A stretch of 64,000 nt of DNA, from NCBI RefSeq assembly GCF_002845745.1, contig NZ_PIUM01000034.1, positions 1 to 64,000 on the forward strand, given 5' to 3'. Shown here piece after piece: positions 54,809 through 63,534 of this stretch; positions within the stretch are counted from its first letter, which is position 1; each line of letters opens with the position of its first letter. The notes beneath the pieces were generated by a model. That model worked only from the letters and a program-made list of their open reading frames with translations, was not told the origin of the DNA and made no database searches. The position numbers and the translations under genes are program-made. The stretch is from Telmatospirillum siberiense (GTDB lineage Bacteria > Pseudomonadota > Alphaproteobacteria > Rhodospirillales > Magnetospirillaceae).

Positions 54809-55576
54809 TCAGGGCATGAACTGCTCGGCGAGAATCCGCTCTTCCAGATTGTGTTCGGGATCGAACAGAAGATCCAGGCTGGTACTTCGGTCCTCATAGA
54901 CCTCGACCTGCGCGACATCGCGGACCTCGGTATAATCGGCAACGGCGGATATCGGGCGCTTTTCGTTTTCCAAAACCTCGAACGACACCTTGGCTTTGTG
55001 GGACAGCAGCGCTCCGCGCCATCGTCTGGGGCGAAAAGCCGAGATGGACGTCAGGGCGAGCACTCCGGCACCCATCGGGATGATCGGTCCATGCGCCGAC
55101 AAATTGTAGGCCGTGCTGCCCGCCGGCGTGGCGACCATGACGCCGTCGCAGATCAGTTCCTCGAGGCGAACCCGGCCGTCGATGCGAATCCGGATCTTCG
55201 CGGCCTGGCGGGTTTCTCGCAGCAGCGAGACCTCGTTGATGGCCAGGGCTTCGTGCGTCTGTCCGTCAACGGTGACGGCCCGCATGACCAGAGGATAGAG
55301 CCGGACGGTTTCGGCCCGTTCAAGACGATCCAGCAGGCTGTCGTCGCTATAGACGTTGAGCAGGAAGCCAACGGTTCCCCGGTTCATCCCGTAGATCGGA
55401 ACATGACGGTCGATATGGCGATGCAGGGTTTCCAGCATGAATCCATCGCCGCCCAGGGCGACGATGACGTCGGCCTGATCGGGCGTCGCCGTTCCGTAAC
55501 GTTGGCGCAGATGTTCCAAGGCACGCTGCGCGGCGTCATTCTCGGCAGCGACGAAAGCAACACGGGCAAATTTCAT
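54809..55576 (-). CDS. nadK: NAD kinase
   Basis: NadK phosphorylates NAD to NADP. The 255-residue protein carries the family GGDG motif ([16 protein letters not shown]), [10 protein letters not shown] and [18 protein letters not shown], with [12 protein letters not shown] later. The ATG at 55576 ([10 protein letters not shown]) opens the conserved domain; the frame stays open upstream into a region with a strong hairpin, which is rejected. It converges on the histidine kinase gene. Confidence 0.95.
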   Translation of the reverse strand: MKFARVAFVAAENDAAQRALEHLRQRYGTATPDQADVIVALGGDGFMLETLHRHIDRHVPIYGMNRGTVGFLLNVYSDDSLLDRLERAETVRLYPLVMRAVTVDGQTHEALAINEVSLLRETRQAAKIRIRIDGRVRLEELICDGVMVATPAGSTAYNLSAHGPIIPMGAGVLALTSISAFRPRRWRGALLSHKAKVSFEVLENEKRPISAVADYTEVRDVAQVEVYEDRSTSLDLLFDPEHNLEERILAEQFMP

Positions 55577-55653
55577 CGATATGTTTCCGCTGGTGAGGGG
55601 GCGAGTATAGCGTAGCGGAGCATCTTCGCCATCGTGAGGTGGGGATTTAAGGG

Positions 55654-55694
55654 CCCAAGGGTGTGGCGCGAAATAATCGCACCACACCCTTGGG
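55654..55694. other. Strong hairpin between moaA and nadK
   Basis: CCCAAGGGTGTGG (55654-55666) pairs perfectly with 55682-55694. A further GCGA/TCGC pair inside leaves an AATAA loop. TTTGAT follows in the plus direction; on the minus strand, which carries moaA and nadK, no T-run follows. It may mark the moaA transcript end. Confidence 0.55.
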
Positions 55695-55792
55695 TTTGAT
55701 ATGACGCCTCCGCTCCGCTGTCGGCGGGCGAGAGGCGCCGCTCGGGCCAGAGGGCCTGGTTCGGTAATTCCGTCCCAGGCCCTAGGCGGAAA

Positions 55793-56782
55793 TCAGCCGC
55801 CCGTCGTGCTCATGTAGCGGGCCAGGGCGGGGCGCCTGTGATCGTGGTCGATGACGAAATCATGTCCTTCCGGCTTGTGCGAAATCCCCCGCAAGATCGC
55901 CTCTTGGAGACCGCTGTCGGATTCGCCCGCCCGCAATGGCGCGCGCAGGTCGAGCGCGTCTTCCTGTCCCAGGCAGGGAAAGAGCGTGCCGGTGCAGGTG
56001 ACGCGGACGCGGTTGCAACTGGCACAGAAATGTTCGGTCAAAGGCGTAATGAACCCGAGCTTCCGGCCGGTTTCGGCGACCCTTACAAAACGCGCCGGGC
56101 CGCCGCTGGAGAACGTAATGGGCTCCAGGGTCCAACGTTTCTCAAGACGACGCCGCACGGCATTCAGGGGAACATACTGATCGAGGCGGTCGCCCCCGAT
56201 CTCTCCCAAAGGCATCGTCTCGATCAGGGTCAGGTCGAATCCCTGTTCTCCGCACCATGCGACGAGGTCGTCGATCTTATCCCCATTGACGCCCTTCAAG
56301 GCCACCGTGTTGATCTTGACCGCCAGTCCCGCGGCCTTGGCGGCTTCAAGGCCGGCGAGAACCTTGCCCAGATCGCCGATGCGGGTGACCTGCCGGAAAA
56401 TATCCGGATCGAGACTATCGAGGGAGACGTTGATACGCCGCACACCGGCGGCGGCCAGTCCGGCGGCGTGGGCTGCAAGCTGCGTTCCATTGGTGGTCAG
56501 CGTCAATTCATCGAGATGCCCGGCCGCAACCTGAGCGCCCAGGTTCGCGATCAGATCCATGATGCCCCGTCTGACCAGGGGTTCTCCGCCGGTCAGGCGC
56601 AGTTTGCGAACGCCGAGGCGCATGAAGGCGACCGCCACCCGTTCCAGTTCCTCAAGGCTTAAAACCTCGGCCTTGGGAAGGAATTCCATATCCTCGGCCA
56701 TGCAATAGACGCAGCGGAGATCGCACCGGTCGGTAACGGAGAGCCGCAGATAGGTGATCTTACGGCCGAAAGGATCAATCAT
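55793..56782 (-). CDS. moaA: GTP 3',8-cyclase MoaA
   Basis: This radical-SAM enzyme performs the first step of molybdenum cofactor synthesis. The N-terminal cluster is CDLRCVYCM (CxxxCxxC), the SAM-binding motif [10 protein letters not shown], and the C-terminal cluster [18 protein letters not shown] (CxxCx13C). The 329-residue length is normal, though the usual terminal GG is followed by no further residue (STTGG end), as in active MoaA. The ATG at 56782 ([20 protein letters not shown]) is the family start. No other moa genes adjoin. Confidence 0.95.
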   Translation of the reverse strand: MIDPFGRKITYLRLSVTDRCDLRCVYCMAEDMEFLPKAEVLSLEELERVAVAFMRLGVRKLRLTGGEPLVRRGIMDLIANLGAQVAAGHLDELTLTTNGTQLAAHAAGLAAAGVRRINVSLDSLDPDIFRQVTRIGDLGKVLAGLEAAKAAGLAVKINTVALKGVNGDKIDDLVAWCGEQGFDLTLIETMPLGEIGGDRLDQYVPLNAVRRRLEKRWTLEPITFSSGGPARFVRVAETGRKLGFITPLTEHFCASCNRVRVTCTGTLFPCLGQEDALDLRAPLRAGESDSGLQEAILRGISHKPEGHDFVIDHDHRRPALARYMSTTGG

Positions 56783-56880
56783 CAGAGGTGTTCCGCCTTT
56801 TTCTGAAACGGTTCCGAACCTTGCCTTATATGGCGATGGTTCGGCTCCGCGTCCAAGTCCGTTCTTTAAAATCATTCGCA

Positions 56881-56954
56881 GGACCGCGTCAAATGGATAG
56901 GGGCCGCAACGGGGTAATCGCTTGAACGCGATAGTCCCGGTTAAATTCCGGTCC
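56881..56954 (-). promoter_or_regulatory. Structured leader element upstream of moaA
   Basis: Within the moaA leader, 100-170 bp before the ATG, GGACCG (56881-56886) can pair with CGGTCC (56949-56954), enclosing a 5-bp hairpin ATCGC/GCGAT (56917-56921 with 56928-56932). A CCGG/CCGG hairpin (56937-56940 with 56948-56951) competes with the outer stem, giving mutually exclusive folds. This could be a regulatory RNA; it does not obviously match the Moco riboswitch. Confidence 0.3.
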
Positions 56955-56979
56955 CTCATGCGCCGGGCGGGACCATCCG

Positions 56980-57702
56980 TCAGCCGTAGAGGCGGTAGAA
57001 GCGGTCGAAGCTTTGGCGCAAGTCCGACAGGGCGGCCCGGATGGGGGCGTGCCGGCCTCGCAAGACCGCCGCCCTCAGTCCTCGGACCTGACGCGACAGG
57101 TTTTCCAGGGCATCCAGGAATTCCGGTTCGCCGGCCCAGCGTGCCGGGGCCCGTTTTTCCAGTTTTTCTCCCAGATAGGCCAGGACGCCGACCTGTTCGC
57201 AGAGTTGGACGAACTGATCCGGTGAAATCTCTTCTTCGTCGAGGTCGTCGTCGGTGGTCTCGGACAACTTGTCATCGAACGCATCGAGAGGGGCCGCGTA
57301 ATCATGCGGTTCGCCGGCATGCCGCAAATCCGTCAACATCGGGCGGATTTGCGACAGCGTGAGATGCGCCTGGTCCAGGCGGCCCCGGTCGTTTTGCAAT
57401 TCCGCCTTTTCCGCGACGTCGGCGATGTCTTGAACGCGCTGTTCCACCTCATCTTCCTGTATCGGTCGGCAGGGCGCGCAATCGGCAGCGCGTTCGGCCA
57501 CGGCGCGCCAGGCGACGCGGAACGCCGCCAGCGCGGAGTTCGCCGCCGCGCCGTCCTGATGCAAGGGGTCGGATTGAAAGAGGGCCTCTCGATAATAAGC
57601 CGTCGCCGCGCCCATCAGCTCCTCGCAGGTCAGGACGTCCTCGGCGTCGGCCGGACTGGTGCTTAAAAATAGGGCCAGGGCCAAGAGTTGGAGTTTCGTC
57701 AT
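56980..57702 (-). CDS. Secreted helical protein of unknown function
   Basis: A 240-residue protein with a clear signal peptide ([20 protein letters not shown], cleavage before EDVLTCEEL). The mature part is predicted all-helical, with Cys in LTCEE, ADCAPC and QLCEQ and an acidic central loop ([11 protein letters not shown]). I recognise no family. It lies upstream of moaA on the same strand, about 200 bp away, and is divergent from the ChpT-like gene. Confidence 0.75.
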   Translation of the reverse strand: MTKLQLLALALFLSTSPADAEDVLTCEELMGAATAYYREALFQSDPLHQDGAAANSALAAFRVAWRAVAERAADCAPCRPIQEDEVEQRVQDIADVAEKAELQNDRGRLDQAHLTLSQIRPMLTDLRHAGEPHDYAAPLDAFDDKLSETTDDDLDEEEISPDQFVQLCEQVGVLAYLGEKLEKRAPARWAGEPEFLDALENLSRQVRGLRAAVLRGRHAPIRAALSDLRQSFDRFYRLYG

Positions 57703-57981
57703 GACGGCATCATTCCCGGCAATGGTTGCTTAACGAGATGTTACCTATCCCGCCGTCATTATGAATTACCTCAAGATCGAGGCAATGCCTCCGGACGGCG
57801 GGGGAGGGAGCTTATCCTGACGACAAAAAAAGGCATTGGTGGCATTTTTATTGTGATCTGTCCCCAAGTGAGGACTGTGGAGGGGCGGCAGCGGCGATAA
57901 GGTGACCATGACGAAACGGTGTGAAAAGAAAATTTCCCGCGCCGAGTTGTTCCGGAAGCCGGCGTTTTCGGGGGGGCGGGA

Positions 57982-58650
57982 ATGAAGTGCGATGATCCTG
58001 CGGTCTTGGCGGAACTTCTTTGCGCTCGTCTCTGTCACGATTTGGCGGGCGCGGTCGGCGCCGTAGGGACCGGAGTGGAACTACTGGCCGACGACGGCGT
58101 CGGCGGTGAGCTGGCTGACGATGCCCTGGCCCTGTTGGCGGGAAGCGCGGCGGCGGCGATCCATCGGTTGAAGTTTTTGCGTGTGGCGTTGGGGGGGGCT
58201 GGTTGTGCGATGTCCTCCGATCAGATGCGCGCAATAATTGGCGATTTCTTGAATTCCCGGATGGGGGAGGCCGACATGGTGCGCCTCGAGTGGCGGGACG
58301 GCGAACAGCGGAACTGGGACGGCGACGAGGTCAAGCTGCTGCTGAATATGGTCCTGCTGGCCCGTGATTGTCTTCCCCGGGGCGGAAGCGTGAGTGTCGA
58401 AAGGTTGCCCGCCGCATCATGCGGGCTCCGCATCACGGCGCAGGGGGTGGGGATGATGACGGCGGAATCGGTCAAGGCCCTGCATGCGACGGATGTCTCC
58501 ACCTTGAGACCACGCGGCGCGCAAGGGTTTTATACGGCGCTTCTTGCGAGCAGGATGAGTTTGTCGATCAATTATGAAGACAGTCATGATCGTATGGTAT
58601 TCGTAACGATCCAAAAACAAAAAAATGAAAAAGGAGGGGCGGGCTTCTGA
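57982..58650 (+). CDS. ChpT-like histidine phosphotransferase
   Basis: A 222-residue HPTransfase-family protein: a dimerisation-helix pair followed by a degenerate ATPase-like domain. The phospho-accepting His is in ARLCHDLAGAVGAVGTGVELL (His20), equivalent to the helix of Caulobacter ChpT. The C-terminal domain keeps the general fold (LLLNMVLLARDCLP, LRITAQGVGM) but no clear ATP-binding N/G boxes. ChpT normally passes phosphate from CckA to CtrA/CpdR. Its place just ahead of cheA (113 bp) suggests a separate paralogue connected to this chemotaxis cluster (inference). Confidence 0.82.
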   Translation: MKCDDPAVLAELLCARLCHDLAGAVGAVGTGVELLADDGVGGELADDALALLAGSAAAAIHRLKFLRVALGGAGCAMSSDQMRAIIGDFLNSRMGEADMVRLEWRDGEQRNWDGDEVKLLLNMVLLARDCLPRGGSVSVERLPAASCGLRITAQGVGMMTAESVKALHATDVSTLRPRGAQGFYTALLASRMSLSINYEDSHDRMVFVTIQKQKNEKGGAGF

Positions 58651-58763
58651 AGCCAGGCTTTCTCAAGGTAACGGCGCATGCTATTAATTAGTTTCTTAAG
58701 GCGTGGGGTCCCGATCGCGCCAAGGAATCCGGGGGCCACACCAGGACGGCAAAGGGTAGTGTA

Positions 58764-61406
58764 ATGGACGATCTTCTGAGTGAGTTCTTGACGGAGACCT
58801 CGGAGAGCCTTTCAACTCTCGATGTGGAGTTGGTCAAGCTCGAGCAAAATCCGGAACCGAAAATCCTGTCCAACATCTTCCGTCTGGTCCACACCATCAA
58901 GGGGACTTGCGGTTTTCTTGGTTTGCCGCGGCTTGAGACGGTGGCCCACGCGGGTGAAAACGTGCTTGGCAAGTTTCGCGATGGCGAATTGCAGGTCACG
59001 CCCGGCGCCGTCACCCTGATTCTCAACTGTCTCGATCGCATCAAGATGATCCTTGGGCATATCGAGGCGACCGAAGCGGAGCCGGAAGGCGACGACAAGG
59101 ATCTGATCGCCCAGCTCAATGCCGCGGCGGAAGGTCGGGTTCAGGAGGCCTCGCCCGCTCCGGCGGCGGAGCCAGCGCCCGCGCCGGTGGTGGAACCCGA
59201 GCCCGCCGCGCCTGAGCCTGCCGTCCCCCCCGCTGCGCAAGCCGCTCCCGAGCATGAACCGGAACATGTCGAGGCTCCGGTGCCGGTCGCGGCTCCCACG
59301 CCGGTTGCCCCTTCGACGGCGCTCGCGGCTCCCACGCCGACCGAGGTTCCGAAGGAATCTGCCGTGGCGGCGCAAACCATCCGCGTCAATGTCGAGCTGC
59401 TTGAAAATCTGATGACGCTGGTGTCCGAGTTGGTGTTGACCCGCAACCAGCTTCTCCAAATGGTTCGCGGCAACGATGACAGCGAGTTCGCCACTCCCCT
59501 TCAGCGCCTGTCCCATATCACCACCGATCTGCAGGAAGGCGTGATGAAGACGCGCATGCAGCCCATCGGCAATGCCTGGGCCAAGCTGCCGCGTATCGTG
59601 CGTGATCTGTCTGTCGAAATGAACAAGAAGATCGATCTCCAGATGATCGGCGCCGAGACCGAGTTGGATCGGCAGGTTCTGGAGTTGATCAAGGATCCGC
59701 TCACCCATATGGTCCGCAACTCCGCCGACCATGGTCTGGAATCGACCAACGAGCGACGTCTCATCGGGAAGCCGGAAGTCGGCAAGATCGTTCTGAACGC
59801 CTATCACGAAGGCGGCCATATCATCATCGAGATCGCCGATGACGGACGGGGTCTGAATATTGCCCGTATCCGTCAGAAGGTCGCGGCCAATGGCCTGGCC
59901 ACCGAGGGCGAACTTGAGCAGATGAACGATCAGCAGGTCGCCCAGTATATCTTCCGTGCCGGCTTCTCCACCGCCGAAAAGGTTACGTCGGTTTCGGGCC
60001 GGGGCGTCGGCATGGACGTGGTTCGGACCAACATCGAAAAAATCGGCGGTACCATCGAGCTGAAGACCCAGCAGGGTAAGGGCACCAGCTTCATCATCAA
60101 GATCCCGCTGACCTTGGCCATTGTTTCGGCGTTGATCGTCGAATGCGCTGGCGAGCGTTTCGCCATCCCCCAGATCAGCGTGCTCGAACTGGTCCGGACG
60201 ACGGCCAATTCCGAACATGGCATCGAGGTGATCAACAACGCGCCGGTGTTGCGCCTGCGCGACCGGCTGTTGCCTCTGGTCAGCCTGCGGACGCTTCTGC
60301 GTCTTGGCGGCGACGCCGGCGAGCGGGGCGAGACCTTCATCGTGGTGACCCAGGTCGGCGCCTATACCTTCGGCATCATCGTCGATCGCGTCTTCGACAC
60401 CGAGGAAATCGTCGTCAAGCCGGTCGCTCCGATCCTGCGGCATATTTCCATGTTCTCCGGGAACACCATTCTCGGTGACGGTTCGGTGATCATGATCCTT
60501 GATCCCAATGGCATCGCCGGCAGCACCGGTGAAATCGTCGGCGGCAGTCAGGCGACGGCGGAGGCTTCGACCTCGCGGGATCTGCATGCCGAGGATCGTC
60601 AGTCCCTGTTGGTTTTCCGCGCCGGAGGTATCGATCTCAAGGGCGTGCCGCTGGCCCTGGTCGCCCGTCTCGAAGAGATCGAGGTCGGTCAGATCGAACA
60701 TTCGCATGGCAAGCCGGTGGTCCAATATCGCGGCAAGCTCATGCCTCTGGTCACCATCGACGGTTCGTTCGACGTCCGGACAGAAGGGCGCCAGCCGGTC
60801 CTGGTGTTCGCCGACCGCGAGCGCAGCATGGGACTCGTGGTCGACGAGATCGTCGACATCGTCGAGGAGCGCTTGAAGGTGGAGCTGTCCGTCGACCAGC
60901 CGGGTCTGATCGGAACAGCCGTGGTTTCCGGCAAGGCAACCGACATCATCGATGCCGGCTTCTATCTGACCCAGGCCTGGGGCGATTGGTTCGGGTCTCC
61001 CGATCAGGAGTTCCAGGGCGACACGGAGGCCAAACGCATTCTTCTGGTGGACGACAGTCCCTTCTTCCGCAATCTGCTGACCCCGCTGCTTTCGGTGGCC
61101 GGTTACGAGGTGACTTCGGTCGACAGCGCGGACAAGGCATTGTCTCTGAGGGAATCCGGCGATAATTTCGATGCCATCATCAGCGACATCGAAATGCCCG
61201 GCATGGACGGCTTCGATTTCGCCCAGGCGGTGCGATCCGAAGGCCGTTGGGCCAAGATACCGATGGTCGCCCTGTCTTCCCATGCGACCGAGAAGGACTT
61301 CGAACGTGGCCGTGAGGTCGGGTTCACCGACTATGTCGCCAAATTCGACCGTGATGCGCTGTTGCAGACCCTGGCGCAGTCTCTTTCGGCTAAAGGTGCC
61401 GCATGA
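58764..61406 (+). CDS. cheA: Chemotaxis histidine kinase CheA with duplicated CheW domain and receiver
   Basis: An 880-residue CheA. HPt is at 1-105 with His43 in LVHTIKGTCGFLG. A Pro/Ala-rich linker (about 125-205) takes the place of a P2 domain. Dimerisation and HATPase domains follow (HMVRNSADHGLE, IADDGRGLN, GRGVGMDVV). A P5 CheW domain lies at about 450-600, and a second CheW-like domain at about 610-745 (SLLVFRAGGIDLKGVPLALVARLEE). A C-terminal receiver is at about 757-878 (ILLVDDSPFFRNLL, ISDIEMPGMDGFDF, Lys in YVAKFD). It overlaps cheW by 4 bp (ATGA). Confidence 0.95.
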   Translation: MDDLLSEFLTETSESLSTLDVELVKLEQNPEPKILSNIFRLVHTIKGTCGFLGLPRLETVAHAGENVLGKFRDGELQVTPGAVTLILNCLDRIKMILGHIEATEAEPEGDDKDLIAQLNAAAEGRVQEASPAPAAEPAPAPVVEPEPAAPEPAVPPAAQAAPEHEPEHVEAPVPVAAPTPVAPSTALAAPTPTEVPKESAVAAQTIRVNVELLENLMTLVSELVLTRNQLLQMVRGNDDSEFATPLQRLSHITTDLQEGVMKTRMQPIGNAWAKLPRIVRDLSVEMNKKIDLQMIGAETELDRQVLELIKDPLTHMVRNSADHGLESTNERRLIGKPEVGKIVLNAYHEGGHIIIEIADDGRGLNIARIRQKVAANGLATEGELEQMNDQQVAQYIFRAGFSTAEKVTSVSGRGVGMDVVRTNIEKIGGTIELKTQQGKGTSFIIKIPLTLAIVSALIVECAGERFAIPQISVLELVRTTANSEHGIEVINNAPVLRLRDRLLPLVSLRTLLRLGGDAGERGETFIVVTQVGAYTFGIIVDRVFDTEEIVVKPVAPILRHISMFSGNTILGDGSVIMILDPNGIAGSTGEIVGGSQATAEASTSRDLHAEDRQSLLVFRAGGIDLKGVPLALVARLEEIEVGQIEHSHGKPVVQYRGKLMPLVTIDGSFDVRTEGRQPVLVFADRERSMGLVVDEIVDIVEERLKVELSVDQPGLIGTAVVSGKATDIIDAGFYLTQAWGDWFGSPDQEFQGDTEAKRILLVDDSPFFRNLLTPLLSVAGYEVTSVDSADKALSLRESGDNFDAIISDIEMPGMDGFDFAQAVRSEGRWAKIPMVALSSHATEKDFERGREVGFTDYVAKFDRDALLQTLAQSLSAKGAA

Positions 61407-61903
61407 ACCAGATCGTTCCCGCAACCACCCGGCAAGGTTCTCATGAAATTCTCTCGACCGAGGATCATGAGGAATTCGTCACCATGTTCATCGAGGGCCA
61501 GATGTTCGGCATCCCGGTGTTGATGGTGCAAGATGTGCTGGGACCGCAAAAAATTACCCGCATTCCTCTCGCTCCCCCTGAGGTGGCCGGTTCCCTCAAT
61601 CTGCGAGGGCGCATCGTCACGGCCATCGATGTCAGGCTGCGGTTGCGTCTGCCCGCCCACAACGAGGAAGCGGGCGATGCAATGAGCGTGGTCGTCGACA
61701 TGCGCGGAGAGCTCTATTCCCTGCGTGTCGATTCGGTGGGCGAGGTCTTGAGTTTGCCGGCTGCCAAATTCGAGCGGAATCCTCCGACGTTGGATCCGCT
61801 GTGGCGTGAGTTCAGCACCGGAATATATCGGTTGGAAAACAAGCTCCTCGTCGTGCTCGATGTTCCTCGGTTGCTCGATTTCACCAAATCGGAAGCCGTA
61901 TAA
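61403..61903 (+). CDS. cheW: Chemotaxis coupling protein CheW
   Basis: A 166-residue adaptor coupling chemoreceptors to CheA. The CheW fold is seen in VTMFIEGQMFGIPVLMVQDVLGPQKITRIPLAPPEVAGSLNLRGRI (shown in the sequence in this order, residues ~25-70) with the receptor/CheA-contact RGRIVTAIDVR. A second half, VVVDMRGELYSLRVDSVGEVL, follows. It is translationally coupled to cheA and precedes cheY. Confidence 0.95.
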   Translation: MNQIVPATTRQGSHEILSTEDHEEFVTMFIEGQMFGIPVLMVQDVLGPQKITRIPLAPPEVAGSLNLRGRIVTAIDVRLRLRLPAHNEEAGDAMSVVVDMRGELYSLRVDSVGEVLSLPAAKFERNPPTLDPLWREFSTGIYRLENKLLVVLDVPRLLDFTKSEAV

Positions 61904-61913
61904 GGTCGAACGG

Positions 61914-61936
61914 GTCGGCCCGGAAGGGCCGACTTT
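61914..61936 (+). terminator. Intra-operon hairpin between cheW and cheY
   Basis: GTCGGCCC (61914-61921) pairs with GGGCCGAC (61926-61933) around a GGAA tetraloop and is followed by TTT. The short T-run suggests a partial terminator or processing/stabilising hairpin that could set cheA-cheW against cheY-cheB-cheR expression. Confidence 0.5.
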
Positions 61937-61968
61937 AAGTCCGCGTCCCGAAGAAAGCGAAGGGTGGC

Positions 61969-62334
61969 ATGAAGTCCTGCTTGATCGTTGATGACTCCAA
62001 AGTCATTCGCATGGTTGCCAAGAAAATTTTAAACGAGCTTGGTTTCCGTACGGAAGAAGCTGAAGACGGGATTGTGGCTCTTGACCGTTGTATCAAGCAG
62101 ATGCCTGATGCCGTGCTTCTCGACTGGAACATGCCCAATATGAATGGGCTCGAATTTCTGCATGAGCTGCGAAAGCTTCCCGACGGTGATCGTCCCATAG
62201 TGGTGTTCTGCACCACCGAAAACGACATTGATCATATTCAGGAAGCGATTACGGCAGGTGCGAATGAATACATTATGAAGCCTTTCGATAGTGAAATTCT
62301 TCAAGCCAAGTTTTCGCAAGTCGGCCTGCTTTGA
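61969..62334 (+). CDS. cheY: Chemotaxis response regulator CheY
   Basis: A 121-residue single receiver domain. The acidic pair and phosphoacceptor are seen in CLIVDDSKVIRMVA and AVLLDWNMPNMNG, Thr/Ser in VVFCTTENDI and Lys in EYIMKPFD. No output domain, so it acts by binding the flagellar switch or as a phosphate sink. A 65-bp gap with a hairpin precedes it. Its stop overlaps the region where cheB begins. Confidence 0.95.
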   Translation: MKSCLIVDDSKVIRMVAKKILNELGFRTEEAEDGIVALDRCIKQMPDAVLLDWNMPNMNGLEFLHELRKLPDGDRPIVVFCTTENDIDHIQEAITAGANEYIMKPFDSEILQAKFSQVGLL

Positions 62335-62342
62335 ACGGTGGT

Positions 62343-63533
62343 ATGTGTATGGTTTTCGAGTCCGGAACATCTCGTCCCAGTACCACCGCTTCCGCTGCGG
62401 ATCCTATCCGCGTCATGGTTGTGGATGATTCTGCGGTCGTGCGGGGCCTTATAACCAGGATGCTCGAGGAGGATTCCGGCTTTTCCGTAGTGGCGTCTGT
62501 CGGCAATGGGCAGATGGCCGTCGCGGCCCTTGAGCGACACGATATCGAAGTGATTATTCTCGATATCGAAATGCCGGTCATGGACGGTTTGACGGCTTTG
62601 CCGAAACTGCTGAAAGTCGACCCCGACCTTCAGATCATTATCGCCTCGACTCTCACTCTGAAAAACGCCGACATATCGATGCGGGCTTTGGAGGCCGGCG
62701 CCGCCGACTACATACCGAAGCCGACCTCGTCGCGCGAAATCAGCGGCGGAGCCGACTTCAAGCAAGAACTTATCGGCAAGGTCCGGGCTTTGGGGGCCGT
62801 GCGTCGGCGTTCGGTGCGAAAACCGCGTCCGGGGGTGAGCACTGTTGGTTTGGCTGCCTCCGGAACGCCGCTTTCTTCGGCGCCGCCGGTCCGGACGCCG
62901 GTTCAGATTCATCCGCACGCCGGACCCTTATCGCTTCGGCAGGCATCGGCGGAAACTCCGGATGTGATCGCCATCGGCTCATCGACGGGGGGGCCCCAGG
63001 CGCTGTTTGCCGTGCTGGGCGCAATCAAGGCCGGGTCTCTGAAGCAGCCCATTCTGATCACCCAGCACATGCCTCCGACCTTCACCACCATTCTGGCCGA
63101 ACATATCTCGCGGATCAGCGGATGGGCGGCAGCCGAAGGTAAGGATGGCGAAGTCATCCAGGGAAATCGGATTTATATCGCTCCCGGCGATTTTCATATG
63201 GTGGTCGAGGTGAGGGGAACCGATAAGGTCATTCGTCTCAATAAAAACCCGCCGGAAAATTTTTGTCGCCCATCGGTCGATCCGATGTTGCGCAGTATTT
63301 CGGCTGCCTGGGGCCGTCGTGTGCTGACGGTCATTCTAACGGGAATGGGCTCTGATGGCATGAAGGGGGGGCAGGTGGTAGTCGGCGCCGGAGGTACCGT
63401 GGTCGCCCAGGATGAGGCGAGCAGCGTGGTGTGGGGAATGCCGGGGGCGGCAGCGACGGCTGGAATATGCAGCGCGGTCCTGCCTTTACCGGAAATTCCC
63501 CAGTACATCATGCGTTTGGCCTCGAGGCGTTGA
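62343..63533 (+). CDS. cheB: Protein-glutamate methylesterase/deamidase CheB
   Basis: CheB demethylates chemoreceptors for adaptation. It has an N-terminal receiver (RVMVVDDSAVVRGLI, VIILDIEMPVMDGL, Lys in DYIPKPTSS), a linker and a C-terminal methylesterase. The active Ser is in AIGSSTGGPQAL, His in ITQHMPPTFT and Asp in MGSDGMKGG. About 396 residues from ATG 62343; a TTG at 62331 overlapping the cheY stop is an alternative start. It is followed by cheR after 1 bp. Confidence 0.95.
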   Translation: MCMVFESGTSRPSTTASAADPIRVMVVDDSAVVRGLITRMLEEDSGFSVVASVGNGQMAVAALERHDIEVIILDIEMPVMDGLTALPKLLKVDPDLQIIIASTLTLKNADISMRALEAGAADYIPKPTSSREISGGADFKQELIGKVRALGAVRRRSVRKPRPGVSTVGLAASGTPLSSAPPVRTPVQIHPHAGPLSLRQASAETPDVIAIGSSTGGPQALFAVLGAIKAGSLKQPILITQHMPPTFTTILAEHISRISGWAAAEGKDGEVIQGNRIYIAPGDFHMVVEVRGTDKVIRLNKNPPENFCRPSVDPMLRSISAAWGRRVLTVILTGMGSDGMKGGQVVVGAGGTVVAQDEASSVVWGMPGAAATAGICSAVLPLPEIPQYIMRLASRR

Positions 63534-63534
63534 T

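Noticed and set aside
56881-56954. tRNA gene (74 nt with complementary ends)
   Set aside because: Neither strand gives a 5-bp T-stem next to the acceptor or a TTCRANY loop; the anticodon-like loop has 6 nt.
58812-61424. 870-codon minus-strand frame opposite cheA
   Set aside because: The plus-strand frame is an unambiguous CheA with all catalytic motifs; the opposite frame is a GC-rich codon-position shadow.
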